This document shows, one piece after another, positions 28,888 to 37,348 of a stretch of DNA of 54,384 nt. The DNA is from Candidatus Omnitrophota bacterium (GTDB taxonomy: Bacteria; Omnitrophota; Gorgyraeia; Gygaellales; Profunditerraquicolaceae), in assembly GCA_016208765.1 (NCBI GenBank), contig JACQXK010000032.1, positions 1 through 54,384 on the forward strand. The letters run 5' to 3'. Positions within the stretch are counted from its first letter, which is position 1; each line of letters opens with the position of its first letter. The translations under genes were made by a program, and so were the position numbers. The notes beneath the pieces were generated by a model. That model searched no databases. It was given only the letters and a program-made list of their open reading frames with translations, and was not told where the DNA came from.

Positions 28888-29699
28888 AAAGCTTCCTTGA
28901 TTTTCTTAATCTGCTTTAAAAGCCTTTCCAGCTCTTTATAATCAATCATGTTTGGCCCGTCGCAGAACGCCTGGGCAGGATTAGGATGCACTTCTAAAAA
29001 CAGCCCATCGCAACCAAAAGCAATTGCCGCGCGCGACAGGCCTTCCACAAACTCCCTTTGCCCTCCGGAACAACCGCCTTTTGCCCCGGGAAGCTGCACG
29101 CTGTGCGTGGCATCATAAATAACAGGGTATCCAAAGTCACGCATAATTTTAAGGCTGCGAAAGTCGGTAACTAAATTATTGTAACCAAAACAAAATCCCC
29201 GTTCGGTAATTATAATCTTGTTATTTCCTGTTGATTCTGCTTTCTTAATAATCGGCAGCATATCCCATGGAGCAAGAAACTGCCCTTTTTTAATATTTAC
29301 CACCTTGCCTGTGCGCGCAACCGCAACCACAATATCTGTCTGACGGCATAAAAACGCGGGGATCTGGATAATATCCAGAACTTTTGCCGCTTCTTCAATT
29401 TCTTTCTGGCAGTGGATATCGCTTAAAACAGGGACATTTAATTTTTGTTTTACTTTATGCAAAACTTCAAGGCCCTTTTTCATCCCCGGCCCGCGATATG
29501 AATCACCGGAAAGGCGGTTTGCCTTGTCAAAACTTGATTTAAAAATATAAGAAATATCAAGCTTGGAACAGATATCCTTAATTCTCTTGGCAGCCTCTAA
29601 ACACAGGCTCTCAGATTCAATAACGCAAGGGCCTGCGATCAACGCCAGGGGAGCATTACCGCCAATCTTTATTTTTCCGAGTTTAATTTCTTTTGTCAT
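28884..29699 (-). CDS. kdsA: Kdo-8-phosphate synthase
   Basis: KdsA condenses arabinose-5-P with phosphoenolpyruvate. The 271-residue protein shows LIAGPCVIESESLCLEAA (near 20), the IFKSSFDKANR motif, SDIHCQKEIEEA and the terminal region VHPNPAQAFCDGPNM. The Cys in AGPCVIES and the H/E/D set are compatible with the metal-dependent class. It overlaps kdsB and kdsD by 4 nt on each side. Confidence 0.96.
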   Translation of the reverse strand: MTKEIKLGKIKIGGNAPLALIAGPCVIESESLCLEAAKRIKDICSKLDISYIFKSSFDKANRLSGDSYRGPGMKKGLEVLHKVKQKLNVPVLSDIHCQKEIEEAAKVLDIIQIPAFLCRQTDIVVAVARTGKVVNIKKGQFLAPWDMLPIIKKAESTGNNKIIITERGFCFGYNNLVTDFRSLKIMRDFGYPVIYDATHSVQLPGAKGGCSGGQREFVEGLSRAAIAFGCDGLFLEVHPNPAQAFCDGPNMIDYKELERLLKQIKKIKEAL

Positions 29700-30433
29700 T
29701 TTAAATATTCCTTTACCCGCTCTAAATCCTCCGGAGTATCCACTCCAACAGAATCATATTTTGTTTCAATCACCTTGATCCGGAAACCTTCCTCCAAAAC
29801 ACGTAGCTGCTCAAGGCACTCTGTTTTCTCAAGACGGGAAACCGGCAGGTTTTTGAAGATAAATAAGAAATCTTTGGTATAGCCATACAACCCGATGTGC
29901 TTATAATACACAGGGTCTTTCACATCAGAATTAACCGCCTGATAAGGAATGCCTGCGCGCGAAAAATATAAAGCAAAATTGTTCTTATCAACTACCACTT
30001 TAACCACGTGCGGGTCGCTAATTACCTGAGGATCATCAATCTTCTTCATTAATGTGGCTATCCCCACCTTTGGATTATCCACTAAAGCCTGTGCCACACT
30101 ATCAATCATCATCGGGTGGATCAATGGCTCATCCCCCTGAATATTTATAATAATTTTCACGTCCAAAGGATTTACTACTTCCGCAATCCTGTCGCTTCCG
30201 CAGGCATGCCCCTTTACCGTAAGAGCAACTTTTGCCCCGAATTCTTTGGCAACACTTGCAACACGCTCATCGTCGCAAGCAATAATTAAATCATCCAACA
30301 GCCTTGCCTGTTTGGCGCGTTCCCAAACATGCTGGATCATAGGCTTACCCAAAATATCTGCCAGGACTTTTCCCTCAAACCTTGTGGATGAATATCTTGC
30401 AGGGATCACGCCGATTACATCAATTTTTTCCAT
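29696..30433 (-). CDS. kdsB: CMP-Kdo synthetase
   Basis: KdsB activates Kdo as CMP-Kdo, the donor used by WaaA (44340-45602). The 245-residue protein has the nucleotidyltransferase start VIGVIPARYSSTRFEGKVLA, CGSDRIAEV near 78, IINIQGDEPLI near 95 and the C-terminal GVDTPEDLERV. Length and motifs match the housekeeping form. Its first 14 nt overlap the end of hldA. Confidence 0.96.
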   Translation of the reverse strand: MEKIDVIGVIPARYSSTRFEGKVLADILGKPMIQHVWERAKQARLLDDLIIACDDERVASVAKEFGAKVALTVKGHACGSDRIAEVVNPLDVKIIINIQGDEPLIHPMMIDSVAQALVDNPKVGIATLMKKIDDPQVISDPHVVKVVVDKNNFALYFSRAGIPYQAVNSDVKDPVYYKHIGLYGYTKDFLFIFKNLPVSRLEKTECLEQLRVLEEGFRIKVIETKYDSVGVDTPEDLERVKEYLK

Positions 30434-31442
30434 ATAATCTTCCTATCAGTTCCTTGCGGCTGGTTACTGCCGTGCCGACCTTTCCAACGACAATACCTGC
30501 GGCAAAATTAGCAATATGCGCTGCCTCAAGCTTGCTGGCACCTGCGCAAAGGCCCAGGGTAAATGCGCTAATCACGGTATCTCCTGCTCCGGAAACATCA
30601 AAAACTTCCTGCGCAACCGTCGGTATATGCGTCCGGCGGCCGTTTTTCTCAAACAGCTTCATTCCCTGTTCTCCTAAAGTTACTAATATTGAATCCAAAG
30701 ATAAATAATCCAATACTTCCCGCGCAGCCAAATCAATATCTTTATCCGTAAATAATTTATCAGTATTAATTTTGAATTGATTGCTTGTATCTTTAATTTT
30801 CAGGTTCCTGACAGCATTCTCAAGTTCTTTGCGATTAGGAGTAATAGAGGTAACTCCACGGTAATATTGAAAATGCTCCTCTTTCGGGTCAACTGTAATA
30901 ATTTTCTTAAGCTTGCGCGCCAAGGTGATGATCTGTGATAAAAGCTCTTTATTAATTACACCCTTTCCATAATCTTCTATGATAACTGCATCATAACTCT
31001 TGAGATTCTTATTTACAAAATCGGCAATTTTCTTATTAAGCCTGTCTGCTAAGGGTTCGCGGTTTTCCCAATCAACCCTGACTACCTGCTGGTGCCCGGC
31101 GATAACACGGGTTTTTAAAACAGTGCAGCGAGACTGATCCAGAAAAATACCTTTTGCGTTAATCCTTCTTTTTTTCAATCCCTCAAGAAGGATTTCTGCG
31201 TGTTTATCTTTTCCTAAAACACCCACTAAAGTCACACTGCCGTCTAAAGCACTGATATTATTTGCCACATTGGCAGCGCCTCCTGGGACATATGTCCTTT
31301 GCTTGGCCCAAACCACCGGAACAGGAGCCTCAGGAGAAACCCTATCCACCGACCCCCAAATATACTGGTCAAGGATCAAGTCTCCAATAACAAGAACCTT
31401 TGCTCCGGGGAATTTATTGATAATATTTTTTAAGTTCTTCAT
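30420..31442 (-). CDS. hldA: D-glycero-beta-D-manno-heptose-7-phosphate kinase (RfaE domain I)
   Basis: This PfkB-family kinase phosphorylates heptose-7-P at C1 on the way to ADP-heptose. The 340-residue protein has LVIGDLILDQYIWGSVDRVS and the EAPVPVV motif, the glycine-rich YVPGGAANVANNI, KYRVIAGHQQVVRVD-like substrate residues near 115, and the anion hole DVSGAGDTVISAF near 285. The nucleotidyltransferase half (HldC domain) of the fused HldE is absent, and no hldC, gmhA or gmhB is in the window. The neighbouring GT9 heptosyltransferases support heptose use. Confidence 0.93.
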   Translation of the reverse strand: MKNLKNIINKFPGAKVLVIGDLILDQYIWGSVDRVSPEAPVPVVWAKQRTYVPGGAANVANNISALDGSVTLVGVLGKDKHAEILLEGLKKRRINAKGIFLDQSRCTVLKTRVIAGHQQVVRVDWENREPLADRLNKKIADFVNKNLKSYDAVIIEDYGKGVINKELLSQIITLARKLKKIITVDPKEEHFQYYRGVTSITPNRKELENAVRNLKIKDTSNQFKINTDKLFTDKDIDLAAREVLDYLSLDSILVTLGEQGMKLFEKNGRRTHIPTVAQEVFDVSGAGDTVISAFTLGLCAGASKLEAAHIANFAAGIVVGKVGTAVTSRKELIGRLYGKN

Positions 31443-32389
31443 ATCTTCTCAATGATCGCCTGCGCCAATAAAGGCAACATGATTTCATGATGGCCGATAA
31501 CATAATAACCGCTTCCTCCGGGCATCACAGGACGATGCACAATATTCTGTTGCGGACGATAATGATGGATCATATCAAAATTAGCTGAGGTAAAATTCTT
31601 CACAGAATTACCCAGATTGCGCGCTAAATTTAACGCCTTTAAGAATACCTCCGGCATAATTACAGTTGAGCCAAAGTTTAAAAGAACACCCCCATTATTT
31701 AATGCCGACAGGTTCTTCACTAAAAGATGAAAGTCCCTGAGCGATCCCTCGCCGGTGAGTGCTGCGTTAAATGACGGATGCTGATGAATAATATCTGTGC
31801 CGATTGCTACAAATACGCAAACAGGAACCTTGTTTTTATAAGCATTGTAGATCAGGCTTAAATCTTTATATTTTAAATTTGCTGCTGCCATTTTATTGGC
31901 AACCGCATAACCCAAACCAAAACCTGCGTTAACTCCGTCCTGCACTGCATTATTCAGAAAATCCGCAGTTTCTCTTCCCATGCCGAATTTTCCGTCAGCT
32001 AATTCCGCGGCAACATCCTCCGAAGTCTTTCCCTGAAAAGCAATCTCAAAATCGTGGATAATTCCTGCCCCATTTAAACAAACACAGGTGATTATTTTCT
32101 TTTTAATTAGCTCAATAATTACCGGGTTAAGCCCGCATTTAATTACATGAGCGCCGGCCATCAGGATTACTGCTTTTTTCTTTTTATGCGCCTTCACCAC
32201 AGCATCTACAACCGCCTTGATGTCCTTCCCCTTCAGAATATCAGGCAAAGAATCAAAAAATTGCACAAAACTTCTTCCTCGCGCAGGCGTTTTGGCAAAA
32301 TCCGCCAAATTTACCTTGCTAAAACGCTTTTTTATTGAATATGTTCTTACCTTATTGATATTAATCATGGGAAGTTTTAATTTTAGCAC
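31439..32389 (-). CDS. Deoxyhypusine-synthase-like protein of unknown function
   Basis: The 316-residue protein resembles the deoxyhypusine synthase fold: VILMAGAHVIKCGLNPVIIE (near 75), the stretch CLNGAGIIHDFEIAF with GKTSEDV (near 105), a GGVLLNFGSTVIMPEVFLK strand-loop (near 230) and ANFDMIHHYRP. True DHS acts on eIF5A, which bacteria lack. I do not see the usual GKI-type catalytic lysine near the C terminus; the end reads GGSGYYVIGHHEIMLPLL. The longest frame begins at a GTG at 32389; an ATG at 32368 is as likely, and neither has a clear ribosome-binding site. It overlaps hldA by 4 nt inside the LPS locus, so a role in core or envelope sugar or amine metabolism is possible but unproven. 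Confidence 0.6.
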   Translation of the reverse strand: MLKLKLPMININKVRTYSIKKRFSKVNLADFAKTPARGRSFVQFFDSLPDILKGKDIKAVVDAVVKAHKKKKAVILMAGAHVIKCGLNPVIIELIKKKIITCVCLNGAGIIHDFEIAFQGKTSEDVAAELADGKFGMGRETADFLNNAVQDGVNAGFGLGYAVANKMAAANLKYKDLSLIYNAYKNKVPVCVFVAIGTDIIHQHPSFNAALTGEGSLRDFHLLVKNLSALNNGGVLLNFGSTVIMPEVFLKALNLARNLGNSVKNFTSANFDMIHHYRPQQNIVHRPVMPGGSGYYVIGHHEIMLPLLAQAIIEKI

Positions 32390-32414
32390 AATTTAAGAGT
32401 AAATCAACCTGATT

Positions 32415-34454
32415 TTACTTTAACAATATTGTTTCTGCCGCGGCAATCACGCTATCTACAGTAATTGCCTTTAAACAGGCAAATTCTTTTTTACAATTGT
32501 GGGCCAGGCATTGAACACATCCTACTTCTTTATGCAAAAACTTGTCCTTGGGCCCCACCGGCCCCCAACGCTGAGGGCTTAAGCCTTTTTGATTACGGCC
32601 AAAAATAGAAATTACAGGCGTACCTACTGCTGAAGCAATATGCACCGGCCCTGAATCATTTGAAATAAAAAGCTGGCATCTCTTTAAAACACTCGCTAAT
32701 TGGCTGACAGATGTTTTTCCGGATAGATCAATGGCCTGATTTTTCATCAATTTAATCACGCTCCGCGCCAAGGAAGCATCTTTTGCCCCTGCAACCACTA
32801 AAACTTTAAACTCGTATTTTTCCACCAATTTATCCGCAAGCTCGGCAAACCTTTCCACCGGCCAAATTTTAGACGGGCAACTTGCCGCTGGATGTATTGC
32901 CAATAACTTCTCGCCTTTTTTTATCCCGGATTTTTCAAAAACTTCATCTACCCACTGCTCTGATTCTAATTTTATCGGCATGAATAAAGTTTTTTCTTGC
33001 GGGTTGATCCCGAGATACCTTACCAAATCCAGGGTATAATCCAATTCATGCCTCTCTCCAAACTGCTTAATATGCTTTATCTTATCAGTAAGCAAGAAAC
33101 CTAATTTACGGCCATAACCAACACGCTTAGGTATCCCGGCAAAAAAAGTTATTAGATGTACTCTATTAGTCGGATGGAGAATTAAAGCTAAATCAAATTT
33201 CTTCTTCTTAAGCTTTTGTGAAAATTTAATGGAATTTCTCCAACTCTTATGTTTTATGTCTTTATCATAAATTATTACTTCATCTAAATCCGGATTTCCT
33301 TCTACAATTTCTTTTGCATAAGGGCTGGCCATCATGACAATATATGCATTTGGATACGCATCGCGCATTGATCTTATAACCGGAGTGGAAAGGAGCACGT
33401 CTCCAATACGGTCGGTGCGCACAATAAGGATACGTTTGAATTTATGTTCGCAACGCGCAACGCGTAACACGTAACTCATAATTAAATTCTTTACCGCACG
33501 AAAAACATCATCCACTTTAATCAGCGACAAACACTCTAAGGTGCCAAAACGGCACTGCGCTTTTTCGCATGGACGGCAGAAAATCTCTTTCTTTATAACT
33601 ACGCTATTTTCTGACCACGGCCCGTATTTGGCGTCATTTGTCGGCCCGAAAATTGCCGCAACAGGCACATTTAAATAACTTGCCAGATGCAAGCTTGCAC
33701 TGTCATTAGTAACAAGTAGCTGTGCTTTTTTTAATAAACACCCGAGCTGCGCCAGATTTGTTTTCGCGCTTAAATCAACAACCGGACATTCTGAATGCTC
33801 AGAAATATACTTATTTATAGCAACTTCGTCTTTGTCCCCGGCTAAAATAATTTTTGCCTTGAGGTTTTTTCCTATGCGTCCGGCAAGTTCAGCAAACTTT
33901 TCTTTTGGCCATCTTTTAGTGTGGCTGCGGCCGCCTGCTGCAATAACAATGATTTTATCTTCCGGAGCAATATTATTTTTCTTTAAGATTTCTGCAATGT
34001 ATTTTTCATCTTCTGCACTTAGGCATAACGATTTCCCACCGGTATTTAATTCTAAACCCTGACTCTTACTTTTACGCTCTATGCTTTTAATTTTTAGTTT
34101 ATAAAGGTGCTTATCACGCATATGCCTGATGTTTTTGGGCACAGAAAACTTAGACTTATATTTTGCAGGCAAAAACATGCCGAAGAAACTGTTACGCAAA
34201 TCCACAACAAGATCAAATCTTTCTTTTTTTAATTCCAGCAGGAGCCTGATTTTATCGGTAATCCCCGACTTCTTATCATAAATAATCAATTTTGCTATCA
34301 GTGGGTTGTTTTCAAATATTTCCGCAGTCCTTTTCCCTGATATCACTGTAACCTTAGAATCAGGAAATTTCTCCCTTAAAAGATCAAGCGCAGGAAGCGT
34401 CAAGAAAACATCGCCGATGTTGCTTAAAGTCACAAATAAGATTTTATTAACCAT
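32415..34454 (-). CDS. Tandem fusion of two GT9 heptosyltransferase modules
   Basis: This 679-residue protein contains two full GT9 (ADP-heptose:LPS heptosyltransferase-like) modules. The first (1-325) starts KILFVTLSNIGDVFLTLPAL and has WPKEKFAELA and VTNDSASLHLAS. The second (about 338-679) starts KRILIVRTDRIGDVLLSTPV and has WPVERFAELAD and ISNDSGPVHIAS. Both keep the nucleotide-sugar pocket. The linker residues 326-337 include an internal Met and are coded by a heptamer array (33449-33476), so the fusion may have arisen through that repeat, or the second module may also start at the internal ATG at 33479. Core oligosaccharide assembly is the likely role; donor and acceptor cannot be told. 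Confidence 0.88.
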   Translation of the reverse strand: MVNKILFVTLSNIGDVFLTLPALDLLREKFPDSKVTVISGKRTAEIFENNPLIAKLIIYDKKSGITDKIRLLLELKKERFDLVVDLRNSFFGMFLPAKYKSKFSVPKNIRHMRDKHLYKLKIKSIERKSKSQGLELNTGGKSLCLSAEDEKYIAEILKKNNIAPEDKIIVIAAGGRSHTKRWPKEKFAELAGRIGKNLKAKIILAGDKDEVAINKYISEHSECPVVDLSAKTNLAQLGCLLKKAQLLVTNDSASLHLASYLNVPVAAIFGPTNDAKYGPWSENSVVIKKEIFCRPCEKAQCRFGTLECLSLIKVDDVFRAVKNLIMSYVLRVARCEHKFKRILIVRTDRIGDVLLSTPVIRSMRDAYPNAYIVMMASPYAKEIVEGNPDLDEVIIYDKDIKHKSWRNSIKFSQKLKKKKFDLALILHPTNRVHLITFFAGIPKRVGYGRKLGFLLTDKIKHIKQFGERHELDYTLDLVRYLGINPQEKTLFMPIKLESEQWVDEVFEKSGIKKGEKLLAIHPAASCPSKIWPVERFAELADKLVEKYEFKVLVVAGAKDASLARSVIKLMKNQAIDLSGKTSVSQLASVLKRCQLFISNDSGPVHIASAVGTPVISIFGRNQKGLSPQRWGPVGPKDKFLHKEVGCVQCLAHNCKKEFACLKAITVDSVIAAAETILLK
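33449..33476. repeat. Heptamer array at the GT9-GT9 junction
   Basis: Four consecutive 7-nt units, CGCAACG (twice), CGTAACA and CGTAACT, lie inside the coding frame and specify the linker segment with YVLRVARC. They coincide precisely with the boundary between the two glycosyltransferase modules. Confidence 0.65.
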
Positions 34455-34458
34455 TATT

Positions 34459-35469
34459 TTAAATTTTTATTATTTCTTCAATAACTTCCCGAGGAAGAAT
34501 TGCCTTCATACAGCGGTTATCCTTGCAATTAACCTGATAACAAGGGATTATGCACCCGACATCCTTCTGCAAAACCACAACATTATCCAATGGATACGGC
34601 CCTGTAACTTGCACCGAGGTGGGGCCAAAAAGCGCGATGATCTTTTTTGCACCTACGGCATTGGCAATATGAAGCGGGCCGGTATCTGCTGTAACAAATA
34701 CTTTTGCTTTTCTGCACAAAGCGCCCAGATGTTTGATATTAAACACTCCACAGGTTATAACCGGAGCATTCTTCATGAGCTTTTTTATTGCGGCCACCAG
34801 AGGCATATCAGCAGGGCTGCCGGTAATGATTACCTTAGCCCCAAATCCACCAATCAGCCTATCAGCCAATTCCGCCCAATATTCCTTTGGCCAACGCTTC
34901 AGCATCCAATTGCCTCCGGGATTAAGCACTACCGTAAAATCATCCTGCCCGATAGAATTCTTCTTTAGAAAATCATCTACAAATTTTACATCACTATCTT
35001 CAAGAAAGAATTCCAGAAACCTGTCTCCAACCTTAAACCCCGCACCTTTAATTAGGTTCAGGTAAAAATCTATCCGGTGCAAAGAATCTTTCTTGGGCAG
35101 AGGGATCTTCTTTGATAAAAGAAAACCTCTCTTCTTGGTAAAGTAACCGTGCCTTACAGGAATACCTGCCAACCGGCAAATTAACGCGCGCGTAAAAGAA
35201 CGGTGCAATAAAAATGCCATGTCAAATTTCTTTTCCTTGAGGGAACGGATAAAATTTATTTTCTCAATAACTCCGGAACGTTTGTCTTTTTCATCAAAAA
35301 TAATTATCTCGTCAAGGTGAGGATTACCCTTTAAGATATGATGGCACCTGCTGGGAATAACACAGGCAATATAGCTGTCTGGAAAATTCCTTCGTATATT
35401 GCGTATTGCAGCTGTTGAAAATAAAACATCCCCCAGCCAATTGACATTAAAAATAATTATGCGGCTCAT
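34459..35469 (-). CDS. GT9 heptosyltransferase-like glycosyltransferase
   Basis: A single-module GT9 enzyme of 336 residues: RIIIFNVNWLGDVLFSTAAI at the N terminus, LNPGGNWMLKRWPKEYWAE near 180, VTADTGPLHIANAVGAK near 250 and FGPTSVQVTGP near 275. The C-terminal CysXXXC-containing segment (CIIPCYQVNCKDNRC) resembles the WaaF/WaaC-like groups. It presumably adds a heptose or similar sugar to the LPS inner core at the cytoplasmic face. It overlaps the deacetylase gene by 4 nt and precedes the double GT9 gene by 4 nt. Confidence 0.88.
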   Translation of the reverse strand: MSRIIIFNVNWLGDVLFSTAAIRNIRRNFPDSYIACVIPSRCHHILKGNPHLDEIIIFDEKDKRSGVIEKINFIRSLKEKKFDMAFLLHRSFTRALICRLAGIPVRHGYFTKKRGFLLSKKIPLPKKDSLHRIDFYLNLIKGAGFKVGDRFLEFFLEDSDVKFVDDFLKKNSIGQDDFTVVLNPGGNWMLKRWPKEYWAELADRLIGGFGAKVIITGSPADMPLVAAIKKLMKNAPVITCGVFNIKHLGALCRKAKVFVTADTGPLHIANAVGAKKIIALFGPTSVQVTGPYPLDNVVVLQKDVGCIIPCYQVNCKDNRCMKAILPREVIEEIIKI

Positions 35470-36260
35470 TTTTTCCTGCTCTCCCTCATAAAATTATAAT
35501 AACCGCTTGACTCAACCCAAAAGACAAAAAGATTCCCCGCATTAGCAGAAATCCTTAATCTTTTCAATGCAAAGACATCATTATTAGAAAACTCCTTGCC
35601 CGGATTTGTAGTTACCGCGGCCTTATAACCGGCATCAATTACCATTTGCCTTATTTGAGGATTAAATCTTCCCTCGGGATAACTAAAAATATTCACCTTT
35701 CTCCCCAATTTCTCCTCTAAGATCTTCTTTGAAACAAAAATCTCCTCTTTAACAACTGCCTCATCATGTATATTCACAAGCGGCTCCGGGCCAAGGGTGT
35801 GGCTTCCAATAGTAAATATCCCGGAATCCTGCATCTCTTGTATCTGGCTCCAATTCAAACGGTCATTTTGCGGCCTGCCCACTTCATTTACAATGATAAA
35901 TATATTCGCCGGAAGATTATATTTCTTCAATATCGGGAATGCGTCAGTATAATTATTTTTGTAACCGTCGTCTAAAGTGATCGCAACAGTATTACGGGGA
36001 ATTTTCTTTTTATTCTTAATTAGATCTGCCAAGGCTTCTAAAGTAACCACATTATAACGGTATTCTTTCAAAAAACGCATCTGGCGCTCAAAAATTTCAG
36101 TACTCACCGCAAGCCTGTTCTCCGGATCAGGATTAGAATATACCGAATGGTACATCAATATCGCAGGCACATAATTCCTGTTAAAAACAATTACTGCCGA
36201 TACCGTAAAAAACAAAACAATAATAAACAAGAAACCTATAACTTTACATTTTTTAAACAT
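35466..36260 (-). CDS. Polysaccharide deacetylase (NodB domain), membrane-anchored
   Basis: The 264-residue protein has an N-terminal transmembrane or signal segment (about 7-27) and a CE4 NodB domain: MYHSVYSNPDP near 37, the catalytic AITLDDGYKNNYTDAFPIL near 93, the metal-binding GSHTLG near 150, and FSYPEGRF near 195. These enzymes remove N-acetyl groups from surface glycans in the periplasm. It lies among LPS glycosyltransferase genes, so modification of the core or an attached polymer is a reasonable guess. It overlaps the GT4 gene by 25 nt. Confidence 0.87.
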   Translation of the reverse strand: MFKKCKVIGFLFIIVLFFTVSAVIVFNRNYVPAILMYHSVYSNPDPENRLAVSTEIFERQMRFLKEYRYNVVTLEALADLIKNKKKIPRNTVAITLDDGYKNNYTDAFPILKKYNLPANIFIIVNEVGRPQNDRLNWSQIQEMQDSGIFTIGSHTLGPEPLVNIHDEAVVKEEIFVSKKILEEKLGRKVNIFSYPEGRFNPQIRQMVIDAGYKAAVTTNPGKEFSNNDVFALKRLRISANAGNLFVFWVESSGYYNFMRESRKK

Positions 36261-37348
36261 TCCAGATACACCCTTTCTGTTTCCTGAGCCATTTTTTCCT
36301 GAGAGAAATTTTGTGCAATAAAAGTTTTTGCACTCTCGGCTAAAATTTTACGCTCCTGCTGGTTCCTGATTAATCTTATTATCGCGCCTGCCAATGCTGC
36401 TGGATCAGCAGGCGCAACAAGCAGGCCGTTAAAACCATTTTTAATCAAAGTCTTTATCCCTCCGACAGCTGTGCCGATTACAGGCTTTTCAGAAGCCATC
36501 GCCTCCATTAAAGCAAGGCCCAGGCCTTCTTTTGTGGAAGGTAAAACAAAAATATCAATTAAAGCATAAATTTCACGGGCATCTTTTACAGTAGGAATAA
36601 ATGAAACATTCTTTTCAATGCCAAGTGAACCCGCCAAAGAGATTAACACCTTTTTCATCTTTCCTTCACCTGCAATTAATAATTTTGCCTGGGGAAATTC
36701 TTTAATTACCTGCTGCATTGCCTCAATAAGATAAATATGCCCCTTTTCTTCGGAAAGCCGGGCAACGACGCCGATCAAAGGGTCGCCTGTCTCCTGTCTC
36801 CTGTTTACCCCAAGCTGAATCGTGAGATCGCTATTCGGCAATTCAGAAAACCTTTCTACATCTATACCGCTGTGGACAACATTAATTCTTTCGTCTTTTA
36901 CTCCAAAATCATTTATCAAATGCTCTTTTACTGAATCACTGACAGCAATGATCCTCTCTCCCCAGAAAGGAAAAAACTTACGCAAAAACCTCGGCTTAAA
37001 AAAACCGTGGCAAGTTGAAATATGCGCAATTCTTGCTCGGTGCTGCAATAAACAACCCAGAACCTGGGTTGTGCGGCTCTGAGAATGCAGAAGATCAATA
37101 TTCTCTTTTCTGATTATTTTTGATAACTTTATAGCGCTAAATAAAATCTGCGGGCTCAGCGCCTGTTTTGTCCTCATAGGAACATCTATATGAGTTATCC
37201 CTTCATTAATAAATCTCTGCACTAATTCCCCGCCGCCAGAAGCAACAAAAACTCTGTGGCCTTTTTTCTTTAAACCGCAGGCTAGGGTAAACACATAGCT
37301 GGTTATCCCACCGGTATTAAGATGATTGGCCAAAAAAAGTATGTTCAT
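36236..37348 (-). CDS. GT4 family glycosyltransferase
   Basis: The 370-residue protein has the two-domain GT-B architecture: FLANHLNTGGITSYVFTLA at the start, ISTCHGFFKPRFLRKFFPFW near 115, VVARLSEEKGHIYLIEAM near 195 and the EGLGLALMEAMASEKPVIGT (EX7E) nucleotide-sugar motif near 275. A heptamer tract (36783-36803) codes for the RRQETGD segment at about residues 182-189, between the two Rossmann-like domains. It ends at the base where the next gene's start lies (shared base 37348). Role: transfer of a hexose or hexosamine to the LPS core; sugar unknown. Confidence 0.87.
   Translation of the reverse strand: MNILFLANHLNTGGITSYVFTLACGLKKKGHRVFVASGGGELVQRFINEGITHIDVPMRTKQALSPQILFSAIKLSKIIRKENIDLLHSQSRTTQVLGCLLQHRARIAHISTCHGFFKPRFLRKFFPFWGERIIAVSDSVKEHLINDFGVKDERINVVHSGIDVERFSELPNSDLTIQLGVNRRQETGDPLIGVVARLSEEKGHIYLIEAMQQVIKEFPQAKLLIAGEGKMKKVLISLAGSLGIEKNVSFIPTVKDAREIYALIDIFVLPSTKEGLGLALMEAMASEKPVIGTAVGGIKTLIKNGFNGLLVAPADPAALAGAIIRLIRNQQERKILAESAKTFIAQNFSQEKMAQETERVYLECLKNVKL
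36783..36803. repeat. Heptamer repeat inside a GT4 coding frame
   Basis: Three 7-nt units, TCGCCTG and TCTCCTG twice, lie in the interdomain linker of the GT4 protein (residues about 182-189, NRRQETGD). The length of 21 nt keeps the frame. Confidence 0.6.

Noticed and set aside
30420-31442. hldA as the bifunctional hldE
   Set aside because: Only the PfkB kinase domain is present; the C-terminal nucleotidyltransferase is missing.
34306-34968. Plus-strand open frame of 220 codons
   Set aside because: It is antisense to two clear GT9 genes and their junction, and its translation shows no known motif.
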